The notes below the pieces were generated by a model. It did not search any database and was not told the DNA's origin. It saw only the letters and a program-made list of their open reading frames with translations. Positions 6,624-15,629 of a stretch of DNA of 64,000 bases are shown piece by piece. Numbering within the stretch: position 1 is the first letter of the stretch; every line of letters starts with the position of its first letter. The translations under genes and the position numbers were made by a program. The stretch comes from Geothrix sp. SG200 (GTDB lineage Bacteria; Acidobacteriota; Holophagae; Holophagales; Holophagaceae). The DNA lies in assembly GCF_022808935.1 (NCBI RefSeq), contig NZ_JAKZFR010000001.1:1138681-1202680 (forward strand). The letters run 5' to 3'.

Positions 6624-9518
6624 ATGGCGCTCGCCCTCGGCGTCTCCGCCTACTCCCTCATGGAGGGGGTCTACCTCCCCGAGGACCTGGGGAAGCTCGC
6701 GCTCCGCCTCGGCTACACCGACCTCGCCTTGGTGGACCGTGGGCTCCACGGCCTGCCCCGGATGCGCGAGGCCGCCGACAAGCTCGGCCTCCGGCTCCAC
6801 GTCGGCTGTCGCCTGCCGCTGGGTGATGGTGAGGTCTACGTTCTCCCGCTGGACGGCGAGGGCTACACCGGGATGAACAAGGCCCTGACGGACAAGGCCC
6901 ACGGGCGGTCCTGGGTGTGGCCTGGGAGCTGCGTGCTCCTAGCTGACAGGTGGGGCGTCGCGTTGCAGCTCCGCGATGAAGCCCCGGCCACCGGACTGGT
7001 CGCCATCCTCATCGGGGCCGGTGGCTGGCAGGTCGCCCAGCGGGCCCGCGCCGAGGGCATCGCCGTGGCGGGCCCCCAGGTGCTGCGGTTCCTGAAGTCG
7101 GAGGGGTTGGCCATTCACAAGGTGAAGCGGGCGATCGCGATGAACGCGATGCTCCAGGATCTGAAGCCCAAGGACTACTGGGAGCCGCGCCTGGGCGCCA
7201 AGACCTGCACCACATGGGAACAGGGACTATCCGAGGAGGTGAACGAGGGGACTCGGCGCCTCGAAGCACAGCTATCGGGGTGGACCTTGCCATGGGGGAA
7301 GTGGGTGCTGCCGAACCCCCCGCATCTTGGCCCCGGCGAAGACTTGGCCGAGCGGCTGTGGGCCGAAGCCCGCGAGGGAATCCGACGCCGCTACGGTGCG
7401 GTCTCTGACCCGAAGGTCCACCGTCGCCTGGAGAAGGAGATGGACCTGATCCTGCGGAAGGGCTTCGGTGGCTACTTCCTGGTCATGCAGGCCATCACGC
7501 GGAACGCCTCTCGTACATGCGGGAGAGGGAGCGGAGCCGCCTCGCTTCTCAGCTACCTGCTGGGGATCACGAACGTGGACCCCGTCGGGGCCAACTTGAT
7601 GTTCGAGCGGTTCCTGAACGAGGACCGGGAGGACCCACCCGATCTTGACGTGGACTTCGCATGGGACGAGCGGGACGACGTGCTCAAGTGGGTGTTCGAG
7701 ACGTTCGGGCGCGACCACGTCGCCATGGTCGCGAACCACAACATGTTCCAGCCCCGGGCAGCCATCCGCGAGGTCGCCAAGCTCCACTGCCGACCCGAGA
7801 GCGAGATCGCCAGGATGTCGAAGCGGCTGCGGACCTGGGGCTGGGAGGACGAGGCCGGGCTGTCCGTGAAGCTCGGTCGGACGACCCGCACCGACGCCCC
7901 GATGCCCGAGCCCTGGCCGGACATCATCCAGATGGCCACCCGCCTCGTCGGCCAGCCTCACCTCCTGTCGGTCCACCCCGGCGGCACCGTCATCACTCCC
8001 GGCCCCCTGTGGGAGCACGCGCCCAGCCAGCCCGCCCCGGCGAAGGACGGCGTCTCGATCCTCCAGTGGGAGAAGGACGGCGTGGAGTCCTACGGGCTGG
8101 TGAAGCTGGACCTCCTGGGCAACCGGTCCCTCGCGGTCGTCCGCGACGGCCTCGCGGTCCTGGAGGCCCGGGGCGAGGCCCCTGAACGCCGCACGTGGTT
8201 CCCCGAACAGGACGAAGTCACCCAGGACCTCATGGCCCGGGGGGACACCATCGGCGTCTTCTACGTGGAGAGCCCGGCCAGTCGGATCCTTCAACAGCGC
8301 GTAGGTAGAGGCGACTACGAGCATCTGACCATCCACAGCTCGCTGATCAGGCCCGCCGCGAACCGCTGGGTGGACGCCTACGTCTCCCGCACCAAGGGCG
8401 AGCCCTACGAGCCCATCCACCCCTCGCTGGACGATCTCCTGAGCGAGAGCTACGGCGTCCTCGTCTACCAGGAGGACGTGATGCGGGTGGCCCAAGGCAT
8501 GGCCGGGTTCACCTACAAGCAGGCTGACAAGCTGAGGAAGGCCCTTGGGAAGAAGGACCACGCCGCCCGGGTCCCCGACTACAAGGCCGCTTTCATGGAG
8601 GGGTGCCGGAGCAACGGGATCCCCGAAAAGGGAGCCGAGGAGGTCTGGTCGATGATCGAGACCTTCACGGGGTACTCGTTCTGCAAGCCGCACTCCGCCA
8701 GCTACGCCCGGGTGAGCTACGAGAGCGGCTGGATCAAGGCGCATCACCCCGCGCCGTTCTACGCCGCCGTCATCAACAACCAGGGCGGGTTCTACCCTGC
8801 CATCGCCTACCTGGGGGACGCCCGGCGCCACGGGGTGAAGGTCCTGGGCCCGGACGTGAACGAGAGCGACGGCGGGTATGCCCCGGACGGCGACCACCTC
8901 CTCCGTGTCGGACTCTCCTTCATCAAAGGCTTACCCAAGGCTGACCTCGAACGGCTGTTGGATGCCAGGCGGGAGGGCGGTGTCTTCCATGACCCCCAGG
9001 ACCTCCAGGTCCGGGCCAAGACCTCGGCCAAGGCCATGGAACTGATGGCCAGGGCAGGGGCCTTCGACCGGTGGGCACCCGATGGAGATCGCACCCGCCT
9101 TCTCTGGGACAGCGTGGGCGGCCTGCCCAAGGGGGTCGCGCCGAGGCCCACCGGCCTGGTGCAGAGGGCCAACCAGGAGATGGATCTGCTGGGTATCACA
9201 CTTGAGCTACACCCGGCGGCGCTCACCCGGGGGCTCCGCCCTGGGGAGGACTACCCCCACCGCGCCGGGCAGGTTGCCCACCGGATCGGGTATGAGAGCC
9301 GCTTCTGGGCGCTCGTCGTGGCCGAGAAGCTCGTGCTCACCAAGGACGACCTCCCGATGCAGTTCGTGACCCTGGAGGACGAAACCGGACTCGTCGAGGC
9401 CGTCGTTTTCCCCGACGCCTTTCGCCGTCGGGGCCAGGGATTTACGGTTGGGGAAGTTGTCCCTGCTCGAGGTGTGGGGGATCTTCAGGACGGGGTGGTG
9501 ATCCTGCAGTGGTCGTGA
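6624..9518 (+). CDS. dnaE2: Error-prone DNA polymerase DnaE2/ImuC
   Basis: The 964-residue product is a C-family DNA polymerase alpha subunit of the DnaE2/ImuC group, used for mutagenic translesion synthesis. The catalytic palm block DPPDLDVDFAWDERDD lies near residues 338-353, with the two aspartates of PDLDVDF. CGRGSGAASLLSYLLGI precedes it, and SYGVLVYQEDVMRVAQ and SFCKPHSASYARVSYESG follow. The C-terminal OB fold contains MQFVTLEDETGLVEAVVFP. The N-terminal PHP domain is reduced: where family members carry a histidine-rich LHxHS motif, this protein has ALGVSAYSLMEGV, so the metal site is missing. It follows imuB by three bases and is probably translated with it. Confidence 0.88.
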   Translation: MALALGVSAYSLMEGVYLPEDLGKLALRLGYTDLALVDRGLHGLPRMREAADKLGLRLHVGCRLPLGDGEVYVLPLDGEGYTGMNKALTDKAHGRSWVWPGSCVLLADRWGVALQLRDEAPATGLVAILIGAGGWQVAQRARAEGIAVAGPQVLRFLKSEGLAIHKVKRAIAMNAMLQDLKPKDYWEPRLGAKTCTTWEQGLSEEVNEGTRRLEAQLSGWTLPWGKWVLPNPPHLGPGEDLAERLWAEAREGIRRRYGAVSDPKVHRRLEKEMDLILRKGFGGYFLVMQAITRNASRTCGRGSGAASLLSYLLGITNVDPVGANLMFERFLNEDREDPPDLDVDFAWDERDDVLKWVFETFGRDHVAMVANHNMFQPRAAIREVAKLHCRPESEIARMSKRLRTWGWEDEAGLSVKLGRTTRTDAPMPEPWPDIIQMATRLVGQPHLLSVHPGGTVITPGPLWEHAPSQPAPAKDGVSILQWEKDGVESYGLVKLDLLGNRSLAVVRDGLAVLEARGEAPERRTWFPEQDEVTQDLMARGDTIGVFYVESPASRILQQRVGRGDYEHLTIHSSLIRPAANRWVDAYVSRTKGEPYEPIHPSLDDLLSESYGVLVYQEDVMRVAQGMAGFTYKQADKLRKALGKKDHAARVPDYKAAFMEGCRSNGIPEKGAEEVWSMIETFTGYSFCKPHSASYARVSYESGWIKAHHPAPFYAAVINNQGGFYPAIAYLGDARRHGVKVLGPDVNESDGGYAPDGDHLLRVGLSFIKGLPKADLERLLDARREGGVFHDPQDLQVRAKTSAKAMELMARAGAFDRWAPDGDRTRLLWDSVGGLPKGVAPRPTGLVQRANQEMDLLGITLELHPAALTRGLRPGEDYPHRAGQVAHRIGYESRFWALVVAEKLVLTKDDLPMQFVTLEDETGLVEAVVFPDAFRRRGQGFTVGEVVPARGVGDLQDGVVILQWS

Positions 9519-9736
9519 TCACGCCCTCGGGTCCCGTTGCATTGCCCAGATTGACTGTGCTGATCCGAGAAGCAAAGTCGTTCAAGACTCGCTGCGCTCC
9601 AGTTCGGGTGATGGACCGTCCAGGTGCTTCCGTGGACAGCGAGGCGACTAGAGTTACAGGAAGGGACACGGGTCTCGTATACCAGATCCTCAAGGTCATT
9701 ATTCCGGTAACAGTCGCTCGCACCACTCCTGTGAAT
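9519..9736. other. Intergenic stretch after dnaE2, no supported gene
   Basis: Both strands have reading frames here but none shows a recognisable domain, a convincing ribosome-binding site or coding-like composition. GC is lower than in the flanking genes. It separates the mutagenesis cassette from a convergent operon. Confidence 0.4.
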
Positions 9737-10267
9737 TCAACTCTGGGCTGCGCTTGAACCATGCCATACCTGCTGAAGGTAGGCCCGAGCCCTGGCTTCC
9801 GAGTAGTGGTCGATGGTCAGTTGGGCTGCGGCGATCAGCAGCACACCGACGGCACTCCCCATCACCCACCCACGTGAGATCCAGGCCGCAGCAGCCAGGG
9901 CGATCGCCCCCAGCACCACGGAGGCATACCGGTAGGCCGGGTATTTCGAGATGACCACCCCGATGCGATCGGATTCCCGGGCGGCCACCCCTTCAGTGGC
10001 ACCGGACCGCAGCTCCTCCAGCAGGACGGCCTGGAGCGCCCGGTCCCGCAGCAGGAGCGAGGTGGCCGCGCTCGAGAAGAGCAACACCCCGGCCAGGACG
10101 GCGAGCCCGAAGCCGCGGGCGAAGCCATCCCTGAAGTGAATGAACAGCCCCGCGGCCAGGATCAGCATCGCGAGCGAACCGGCGAGGATGGCCAGCATCT
10201 CGCCCTTCTCCCCGTCGAAATACCGTTGGATGGCCTGGGACAACTGGAGGACCCTCGCGTCGTTCAT
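9737..10267 (-). CDS. Hypothetical membrane protein with four predicted helices
   Basis: The 176-residue product has two hydrophobic pairs: MLAILAGSLAMLILAAGLFI and GFGLAVLAGVLLFSSAATSL around residues 24-70, then YASVVLGAIALAAAAWIS and GWVMGSAVGVLLIAAAQLTI around 113-152. A charged segment (LRDRALQAVLLEELRSGATE) links the pairs. I do not recognise the family. ATG 10267 follows AAAGGAGTGGAACG. The gene is last in a tight three-gene minus-strand operon after the SDR and AraC genes (16-base gap), so it may be functionally tied to that regulator and dehydrogenase. Confidence 0.7.
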   Translation of the reverse strand: MNDARVLQLSQAIQRYFDGEKGEMLAILAGSLAMLILAAGLFIHFRDGFARGFGLAVLAGVLLFSSAATSLLLRDRALQAVLLEELRSGATEGVAARESDRIGVVISKYPAYRYASVVLGAIALAAAAWISRGWVMGSAVGVLLIAAAQLTIDHYSEARARAYLQQVWHGSSAAQS

Positions 10268-10283
10268 CGTTCCACTCCTTTCA

Positions 10284-11324
10284 TCAATGGCCCGGTGACG
10301 GCCCCAGGCGGTCGTGCTCGACCCGCGATCTGCGGGATCTCCAGATGGCGGGCGTCGTCCCCTCCCAGTGCCGAAAGGCGCGGTAGAAGGATGGCGCGTC
10401 CTCGTAGCCGAGGAGGTAGACGATCTCCTTCAGGTCCAGCGTGGGATCCCCCAGGTATTCCTGGGCCAGCTCCCGGCGGGCCTGGGAGAGCAGGTCCCGG
10501 AAGGTGCTCCCCTCCTCCGTGATGCGCCTCTGCAGCGTCCGCCCGCTCATGCCCAGCTCCTTCGCCACGGCTTCGATCTCCGGTCTTCCGGCGGACAGGA
10601 ACTGGCGCAGGAGCCTCCTGACCTGTTCGGAAGCCGTCGCCTTGGGCGAAGGGACCTTCGAGGCCAGCTCCAGTTGCGGCGTGAGCATCTCCACCAGTTC
10701 CGCGTTGTAGGAGGCGAAGGGGAGGTCCAGATCCTCCCGGCGGAAGACGAGGCGGTTTCCCGTGGACCGGAAGCGCACGGGGCATCCGTAGAACTCGCGC
10801 TGCGCCTCGGACTTACCACCGTCTCGCTTCAGCTCCACGCGAACGGGCCGCAACTCCGTCCGGGTTCCCTTCCGCGCCAGCTCGACGAGGGAGCTGAAAG
10901 TGGCATCCACCAGAAGCCCGGGGACCTCGCGATCCGCGTGGACCCACTCCGGCTCGACCACGCAGGTGTCGCCATCCTCGGTGACATGGAGCAGTTCCGG
11001 CGCGCACAGGTGCTTGAACCGGGCCACGCGGGCCAGGGCGTCCCGGAGGTCGCGGGCGTGGTAGGCCGCGATGAGGGAGGGCGGAAGCTGCGAAGGGTCG
11101 ATGCCCGTGACGAGCTTGATCCCGGCGGCGGGATCGGCCGTGAGCTGGCCGATGGCCTGCCAAAGACCGAAGAACTGCTCCGTGGTGAGGGCACTCCCCT
11201 TGGCCACCAGGGCCGCGGGCAGCCGGGCCTGGCGGAGCGCCTCCGCCGGGCGGATGCCCAAGGCCGTCAGCCCGATCCAGGTGGCCTGCGGGATCTTGAC
11301 CTGGTCTGCACTCTGGATGGCCAT
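10284..11324 (-). CDS. AraC-family transcriptional regulator (Arabinose_bd-type N-terminus)
   Basis: The 346-residue product has an N-terminal sensor region (about residues 20-205) of the Arabinose_bd_1 type found in OruR/ArgR-like AraC regulators, including FYGCPVRFRSTGNRLVFRRE at the end of the domain. The C-terminal double helix-turn-helix runs from about 240 to 335: IEAVAKELGMSGRTLQRRIT and LDLKEIVYLLGYEDAPSFYR, then FRHWEGTTPAIWR, the AraC signature. It likely controls its own operon in response to a small molecule that cannot be inferred. ATG 11324 has GGGAGG upstream. It lies 25 bases after the SDR gene and 16 before the membrane-protein gene. Confidence 0.85.
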   Translation of the reverse strand: MAIQSADQVKIPQATWIGLTALGIRPAEALRQARLPAALVAKGSALTTEQFFGLWQAIGQLTADPAAGIKLVTGIDPSQLPPSLIAAYHARDLRDALARVARFKHLCAPELLHVTEDGDTCVVEPEWVHADREVPGLLVDATFSSLVELARKGTRTELRPVRVELKRDGGKSEAQREFYGCPVRFRSTGNRLVFRREDLDLPFASYNAELVEMLTPQLELASKVPSPKATASEQVRRLLRQFLSAGRPEIEAVAKELGMSGRTLQRRITEEGSTFRDLLSQARRELAQEYLGDPTLDLKEIVYLLGYEDAPSFYRAFRHWEGTTPAIWRSRRSRVEHDRLGPSPGH

Positions 11325-11349
11325 GGGGAACCTCCCGCAGATCGGACGT

Positions 11350-12111
11350 CTACTTGGCCTGGAAGCCGCCGTCGATGTTCATGATGTGGCCGGTCACGAA
11401 GGAAGCCTCGTCGGAAAGCAGCCAGCAGATGGCGCGGGCGACCTCCTCGGGCCTGCCCATCCGCTGCATGGGGTGAATGGCCGCGATGGCAGATGTGTCG
11501 TAAACCCCGAGGGCGATGGAGGCGTCGATGATGTCGGTGTGGATGGCGCCGGGGGCGACGGCGTTGATACGGACGTTCTGGGTGGCGTGGTCGAGCGCGG
11601 CGCTCTTGGTCAAGCCAACGACGGCGTGCTTGGTGGCGGCATAGGTGCCGGTCCAGGGAATCCCGTTGAGCCCGGCGATGGAGGCCAGGTTCACGATGGA
11701 GCCGTGCCCCTGTGCGAGCATCTGCCGGATCTCGAGCTTCATGCAGTGGTAAAGCCCGAGCACGTTCGTCTCCAGCATCGCCCGGAAGGCATGGGTGTCG
11801 GAATCCGCCAGGGTCTTGGACTCCGTGTTGATGCCCGCATTGTTCACGGCCATGTCCAGGCGTCCATGCCGGGACACGATGTCGGAGAACATGCTAGCGA
11901 CCGCTTCCTCGTCGCCCACGTCGTTCTGGACGAAGAAGGCGTCGCCGCCACTCCCGGCAGCCGCCGCCCGGATCTCGGCCACGGCCTCCTCTCCGACGTC
12001 GCTGCGGCGTCCGCTGATGTAGACGATGGCGCCCTTGGCGGCAAGGATCTTGGCGGTCTCCTTGCCGATTCCGGTGGCGCCGCCGGTGATGAGGGCTACG
12101 GGCTGGGTCAT
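11350..12111 (-). CDS. Short-chain dehydrogenase/reductase (classical SDR)
   Basis: The 253-residue product is a classical SDR that oxidises or reduces an alcohol/ketone with NAD(P). The Rossmann motif is ITGGATGIGKETA (TGxxxGIG, residues 9-21). NNAGI lies near 91, the catalytic Ser in VNLASIAGLNG and the YxxxK pair in TYAATKHAVVGLT. The C-terminal block CWLLSDEASFVTGHIMNIDGG is typical of the family. The substrate cannot be assigned. ATG 12111 follows GGAGGCCAGC; the longer upstream frame lacks family similarity. It is the first gene of a three-gene operon with the AraC regulator and a membrane protein. Confidence 0.88.
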   Translation of the reverse strand: MTQPVALITGGATGIGKETAKILAAKGAIVYISGRRSDVGEEAVAEIRAAAAGSGGDAFFVQNDVGDEEAVASMFSDIVSRHGRLDMAVNNAGINTESKTLADSDTHAFRAMLETNVLGLYHCMKLEIRQMLAQGHGSIVNLASIAGLNGIPWTGTYAATKHAVVGLTKSAALDHATQNVRINAVAPGAIHTDIIDASIALGVYDTSAIAAIHPMQRMGRPEEVARAICWLLSDEASFVTGHIMNIDGGFQAK

Positions 12112-12526
12112 GCTGGCCTCCTGGGTGAGTGGGCGGGTGTCGCCCCATGGACCCAAGCGTAAGGAGAATACGCCTTCGAGGCTTTATCCCAAGGCGCCAG
12201 CGTTATTGCAAAGTGCGCCAAACTCATTCCTTTGACCCAGAATACAAGGTTCCCAACAAGGGCCTCAATCCAGGCCATGTGAGGTTCTCTCCTTGGGCCA
12301 CTGGGTTGATCGGTCTGGTATGAGATCGACTACATCAGAAGCTCCCATTGGACTTACGTTTACATTTGGGGACATCTGCCTGACAGGGAAGAGTCCGGCC
12401 ACTTGCGCGACTAGGCTTTCAGGTATTGCAAAAATCGATGTTATGACTGTCTTGTGGTCGGGGCGAAATGATTTGAGCCTTCGATCCTTGGCTCCCAAAG
12501 TCTTACTTGCTCACTTCCTTCCTCTT
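12112..12526. other. Non-coding stretch upstream of the SDR operon
   Basis: This 415-base region probably contains the promoter of the SDR operon at its left end. The remainder has lower GC and no frame with recognisable content. It borders a truncated transposase remnant, so it may be debris from an insertion-sequence excision or deletion. Confidence 0.4.
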
Positions 12527-12748
12527 TCAATGGATGGTCTTCCAGGCTTCGTTGCTGGATATCGGGACAAGCTTGTTTCGATAGGCCGTCACCACATCGC
12601 CGGTGCCCAGGCCGTGCGGCTGCTTCAGGAACTGGCGGTTCAGGTCCCGGCGAAGCGTAGTGTGCCGCTCCAGGATCTGGCCCAACAGGTTCAGCCCCGC
12701 GCCCGACAGCAGGTCCAGCTTCTCCGATTTCACGAACTTGATCCGCAT
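12527..12748 (-). pseudogene. Truncated IS1380-family-like transposase N-terminus
   Basis: The first 60 or so residues (MRIKFVKSEKLDLLSGAGLN, then LLGQILERHTTLRRDLNRQ and HGLGTGDVVTAYRN) look like the start of an IS1380-type transposase. In that family the last block continues into an 'AYRGLLCxGKSDF' segment. Here the similarity breaks after AYR and the frame ends within about ten codons (KLVPISSNEAWKTIH). No catalytic domain or terminal inverted repeats are seen. I interpret it as an IS remnant; the family assignment is from memory of the N-terminal pattern. Confidence 0.5.
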
Positions 12749-12960
12749 CTGCTTTCACCCCGCGGGTGAAACCGGCCACTCGGAATCAGGATGCCGCAAA
12801 CCCGCGCCAGGTCTCAGTCTTCGCTATGGTGGGAGCGGAATGCTTCACGGACTCAGGTAACAACCAACTGGCGATTGTTGAAGCGGCGTCGGGGCGGTCC
12901 CGCCTAGGTGCATGTACCAGCCCATATTGCTCCCAGGGCCCTGATTGCACGTTGCCCGAC

Positions 12961-13656
12961 TCATTCGATCCATTGGTCCTCGACCGCCAGGGAAATGTAA
13001 CCGTCGCGGGTAAGGACCAGGAAATCCGTGGCCGTCAGCTTGAAGAATGCTCCTGCCATGCGAAGGTCGTCGGCAGCCCGCTGGAAATTGCAGCCCGTCA
13101 GGGAGATCGGCTCTGGGGACCACACGACCAGGGCGAACGCCGCCACGTTGGCGGTCAGAGCCAGACGCACCGCATGCTGGGCATCGATCGAGATTGTTTT
13201 TGGGTGACCTTCAAAGAGGATCCGGTCCAGAACTCGGCGACTTCCCTCGGTCCAGCCCATCACCAGGACCTTGGCGGTGTCCCAGCCCGTTTGGATTGCA
13301 CGCAGGCGGATCTCGTCGGCGAGCTGCTTTCGAGTCGAAAGGTCACCAGTTTGGTAGTGGTGGTTCAGAAGCTTCGCTGCAAGGGTGGGAAGGGCGTGGA
13401 TCCTGGCGACCTCAACTTCTTCCAGCCCCAGAGCTTCAAGGTCCGCCGGCGTCGAAGAAAGGAAACGGCCCAACCCACCCGTGATGCGAAGAAATTCCAC
13501 GGCACGATCCAAGGGGTTCTCGTGAAGCATGGGCGCCAGCAGCATTGCTTCGCGCCAGGTGCGAACATCAACGCCGGCATCCGCGGCGCGCAAGTTGTCC
13601 GGGTTGACGACCTCATCTTCAACGATGATCGGACGACGTTCTGCTTCAGGTTTCAT
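12961..13656 (-). CDS. RadC-like JAB-domain protein with lost metal ligands
   Basis: The 231-residue product has the two-part RadC layout. A helix-hairpin-helix-like N-terminus (EFLRITGGLGRFLSSTPADL...LGLEEVEVARIHA) is followed by a JAB/JAMM-fold C-terminus ending LVLTRDGYISLAVEDQWI. Aligned without gaps to the RadC HxHPSGDPTPSxxD block, the metal ligands His, His and Asp are replaced by Val178, Ser180 and Phe191 (in ALVVWSPEPISLTGCNF). Zinc-dependent activity is therefore unlikely. RadC-like proteins are frequent on mobile elements, but their role is unsettled. ATG 13656 has the strong site GAGGAGGTGAT. It stands alone between an IS remnant and an AT-rich gap. Confidence 0.7.
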   Translation of the reverse strand: MKPEAERRPIIVEDEVVNPDNLRAADAGVDVRTWREAMLLAPMLHENPLDRAVEFLRITGGLGRFLSSTPADLEALGLEEVEVARIHALPTLAAKLLNHHYQTGDLSTRKQLADEIRLRAIQTGWDTAKVLVMGWTEGSRRVLDRILFEGHPKTISIDAQHAVRLALTANVAAFALVVWSPEPISLTGCNFQRAADDLRMAGAFFKLTATDFLVLTRDGYISLAVEDQWIE

Positions 13657-14198
13657 ATCACCTCCTCAACCCCACCATGGGGAGCACCCAAGGCGAGCCC
13701 GGCTGGCGGCTGGCCGAATGGAAACTCCTCCTGGCAAATTCGTGCTCCGCGGACCCGCAGGCCGTGAGGCCGATTGCCGGGTAGACGGGGCGAATTTTCG
13801 GGAGGCGTGACCAGCCGGGTGAAGCGGGATCCGCCGTGGTTGGGGAAGGGGGAGGGGCTACGATGCGCGGTGAACGCATCCACCAGGAAAATGTCCGACT
13901 ACTCGGCTCATCCGGTTGCGACCATCTTCCGGGACTCACCAAAGGATCAATAACGGGTTGCCTACCCCTGGGAGCTTGAGGCGGTCCGAAAAACCAGTAG
14001 GATTGCGCCAGCAATCCTCCCTAGGCATGGAATTCACTCCTCTGATTGCATTCCATTCCATTCCATTCCATTCCCAACCGTCACAAGGATCATTGGTTTC
14101 GCCAATTCCAGATGAATGAAACCTTTATATTAATATGACATTAATATCGTTTAAAATACCTAAAATGGTGCAATAGATGTGTCAAATCAATCAGGCTG
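13657..14198. other. Gene-poor gap with TTCCA pentamer repeats
   Basis: No supported gene in 542 bases. Around 14048-14074 there is a run of about five TTCCA units (simple-sequence repeat). From about 14100 the composition turns AT-rich, continuing into the downstream unknown gene. The first ~15 bases hold the ribosome-binding site of the RadC-like gene, and its promoter presumably lies nearby. Confidence 0.5.
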
Positions 14199-15089
14199 TT
14201 AATACCAGAACCATTCAAAATAACCTAAACTATCAGGAAGAATGATTGGATCCTTAAGTCCTTCATCAACAATTCGAATCGCAAGTGATCGTCGCCAAGA
14301 CATATCCCGTCCAAACATCCTGATCCCGACGCCGGTTTCCCAATTCCCTTTGGGAAGCTTGTGTCGTGCACTCGACCAACCTTGCTTGTTATTTGCCAAA
14401 ACCATTGTAAACCCACCTACCCTGGATCCATCCCCGATTGTACGAATATTCTTTACTCCGAATAAATATAAATGATTAAGAACTATAAAGTTCGAATCAA
14501 TGTACATTAATGATGGCATTTCTAAGAATCGTAAGCCATGAACACACCAACCCGATCCAATGGAACGAACGGTGCCGGGGCTTCGTTCCCCAACCTTTAG
14601 GTCCACGCTGCTTACCAGGTTGGCAACTGAACTATGAGGCGGTAATTCAATTTGAACAGTATCGATCGGACCCCTTAGGAGGCTTATTTCGTCAAGGATG
14701 ATCATTGGAAATTTTGTGGCATCTGGAAAACAGTAATTATACGCATCGAGGGTTGCACGTCTGAACCCATCACTCAGATTCAATGCACACAGCGGCATGG
14801 AAATGGGATGAATTTCGGCTGCGGAAATGACCCGTAACCATGAGATCAACCAGTTGATTGGATCGTCTGCCCCCATGATTGCAAGGAAGGCTCCATCGAG
14901 AATCAGGAATCGGCCCGGGCCGGGATGCTGCCTCCCAAGCAGCTTGAAGATTTCGCTCCAAGTACCTGTAGCCGAGGGTGAAAGCATTTTCATGAACTGG
15001 GTCAAGAAGGCTTCAATCCCTTCCCGCGTTTCGGTTGCCCCGGTTGCCACCAGGGTGATTGCCATCCCAATAACAGGGGAAATGTCCAT
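14199..15089 (-). CDS. Hypothetical protein, AT-rich gene
   Basis: The 296-residue product is not recognised. It begins MDISPVIGMAITLVATGATE with a moderately hydrophobic N-terminus and shows no nucleotide-binding or catalytic signature that I can name. The C-terminal half is rich in aromatic and beta-strand-like segments (LMYIDSNFIVLNHLYLFGVK, DSLGYFEWFWY at the end). Base composition is much richer in AT than the neighbours, suggesting separate acquisition. ATG 15089 follows AGAAGGATCCCC. It is divergent from hsdR across a 540-base AT-rich gap and could belong to the restriction locus or be independent. Confidence 0.6.
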   Translation of the reverse strand: MDISPVIGMAITLVATGATETREGIEAFLTQFMKMLSPSATGTWSEIFKLLGRQHPGPGRFLILDGAFLAIMGADDPINWLISWLRVISAAEIHPISMPLCALNLSDGFRRATLDAYNYCFPDATKFPMIILDEISLLRGPIDTVQIELPPHSSVANLVSSVDLKVGERSPGTVRSIGSGWCVHGLRFLEMPSLMYIDSNFIVLNHLYLFGVKNIRTIGDGSRVGGFTMVLANNKQGWSSARHKLPKGNWETGVGIRMFGRDMSWRRSLAIRIVDEGLKDPIILPDSLGYFEWFWY

Positions 15090-15629
15090 GGGGATCCTTC
15101 TGTGCTGAACCGCTGCACATCACATGGTCTCCCAAAAATTTGAAATGCCTGTTTTTTCTGTTTAATCTCGTTTTTTACCATGAATTCAATTCACTTGGTT
15201 GTGATTGAATAATAACTGGTTAATGCAAAATTTCATTGCTTGAGCCCCCCTTTTCCGGTCTAAGGCAGACCCATCATTCCTCTGGATCACCTGACCCACT
15301 AATCACACCAACACCTGGTCCGCGGTTGCTTTCCCGTTCACTTGGATTCCCGCGGTCGGGACCTGGAATTCGACTGGAGACCTCGCCCGAGATTCATTGA
15401 GCCCTCCCCTCAAAGAGGTAATAGGCCAGGCGTTGAGCAGCATCTACGCTGTGAACGAATCGGAAGCGTATCTGAATTTTGCATTTCGTTTCCCTCGTTC
15501 ACCCTGCAGTTGCATGAAATCCATGATTCGAATTGGGATGCGGCCGCCACCCCCCGACAGGTAGACTCTTTTGAACCCGCCACCATGGTCGTTTATCTGG
15601 ATCCACGACCTTGCCATCCATTGCTGCCC
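15090..15629. other. AT-rich divergent promoter region upstream of hsdR
   Basis: The first part (15110-15250) is strongly AT-rich and is a plausible location of promoters for both the divergent unknown gene and the hsd operon. The hsdR frame stays open back to 15342, but the residues before MDNFQLTESDIC lack similarity to HsdR and have no ribosome-binding site, so I treat them as untranslated. I see no other gene. Confidence 0.4.

Noticed and set aside
9442..9762. Frames on both strands after dnaE2 (9509-9757 plus, 9442-9762 minus)
   Set aside because: No recognisable domain; both overlap neighbouring genes and lack convincing starts.
15342..15629. A 96-codon N-terminal extension of HsdR
   Set aside because: The extra residues have no similarity to HsdR and no ribosome-binding site, and the family's usual first residues begin at 15630.
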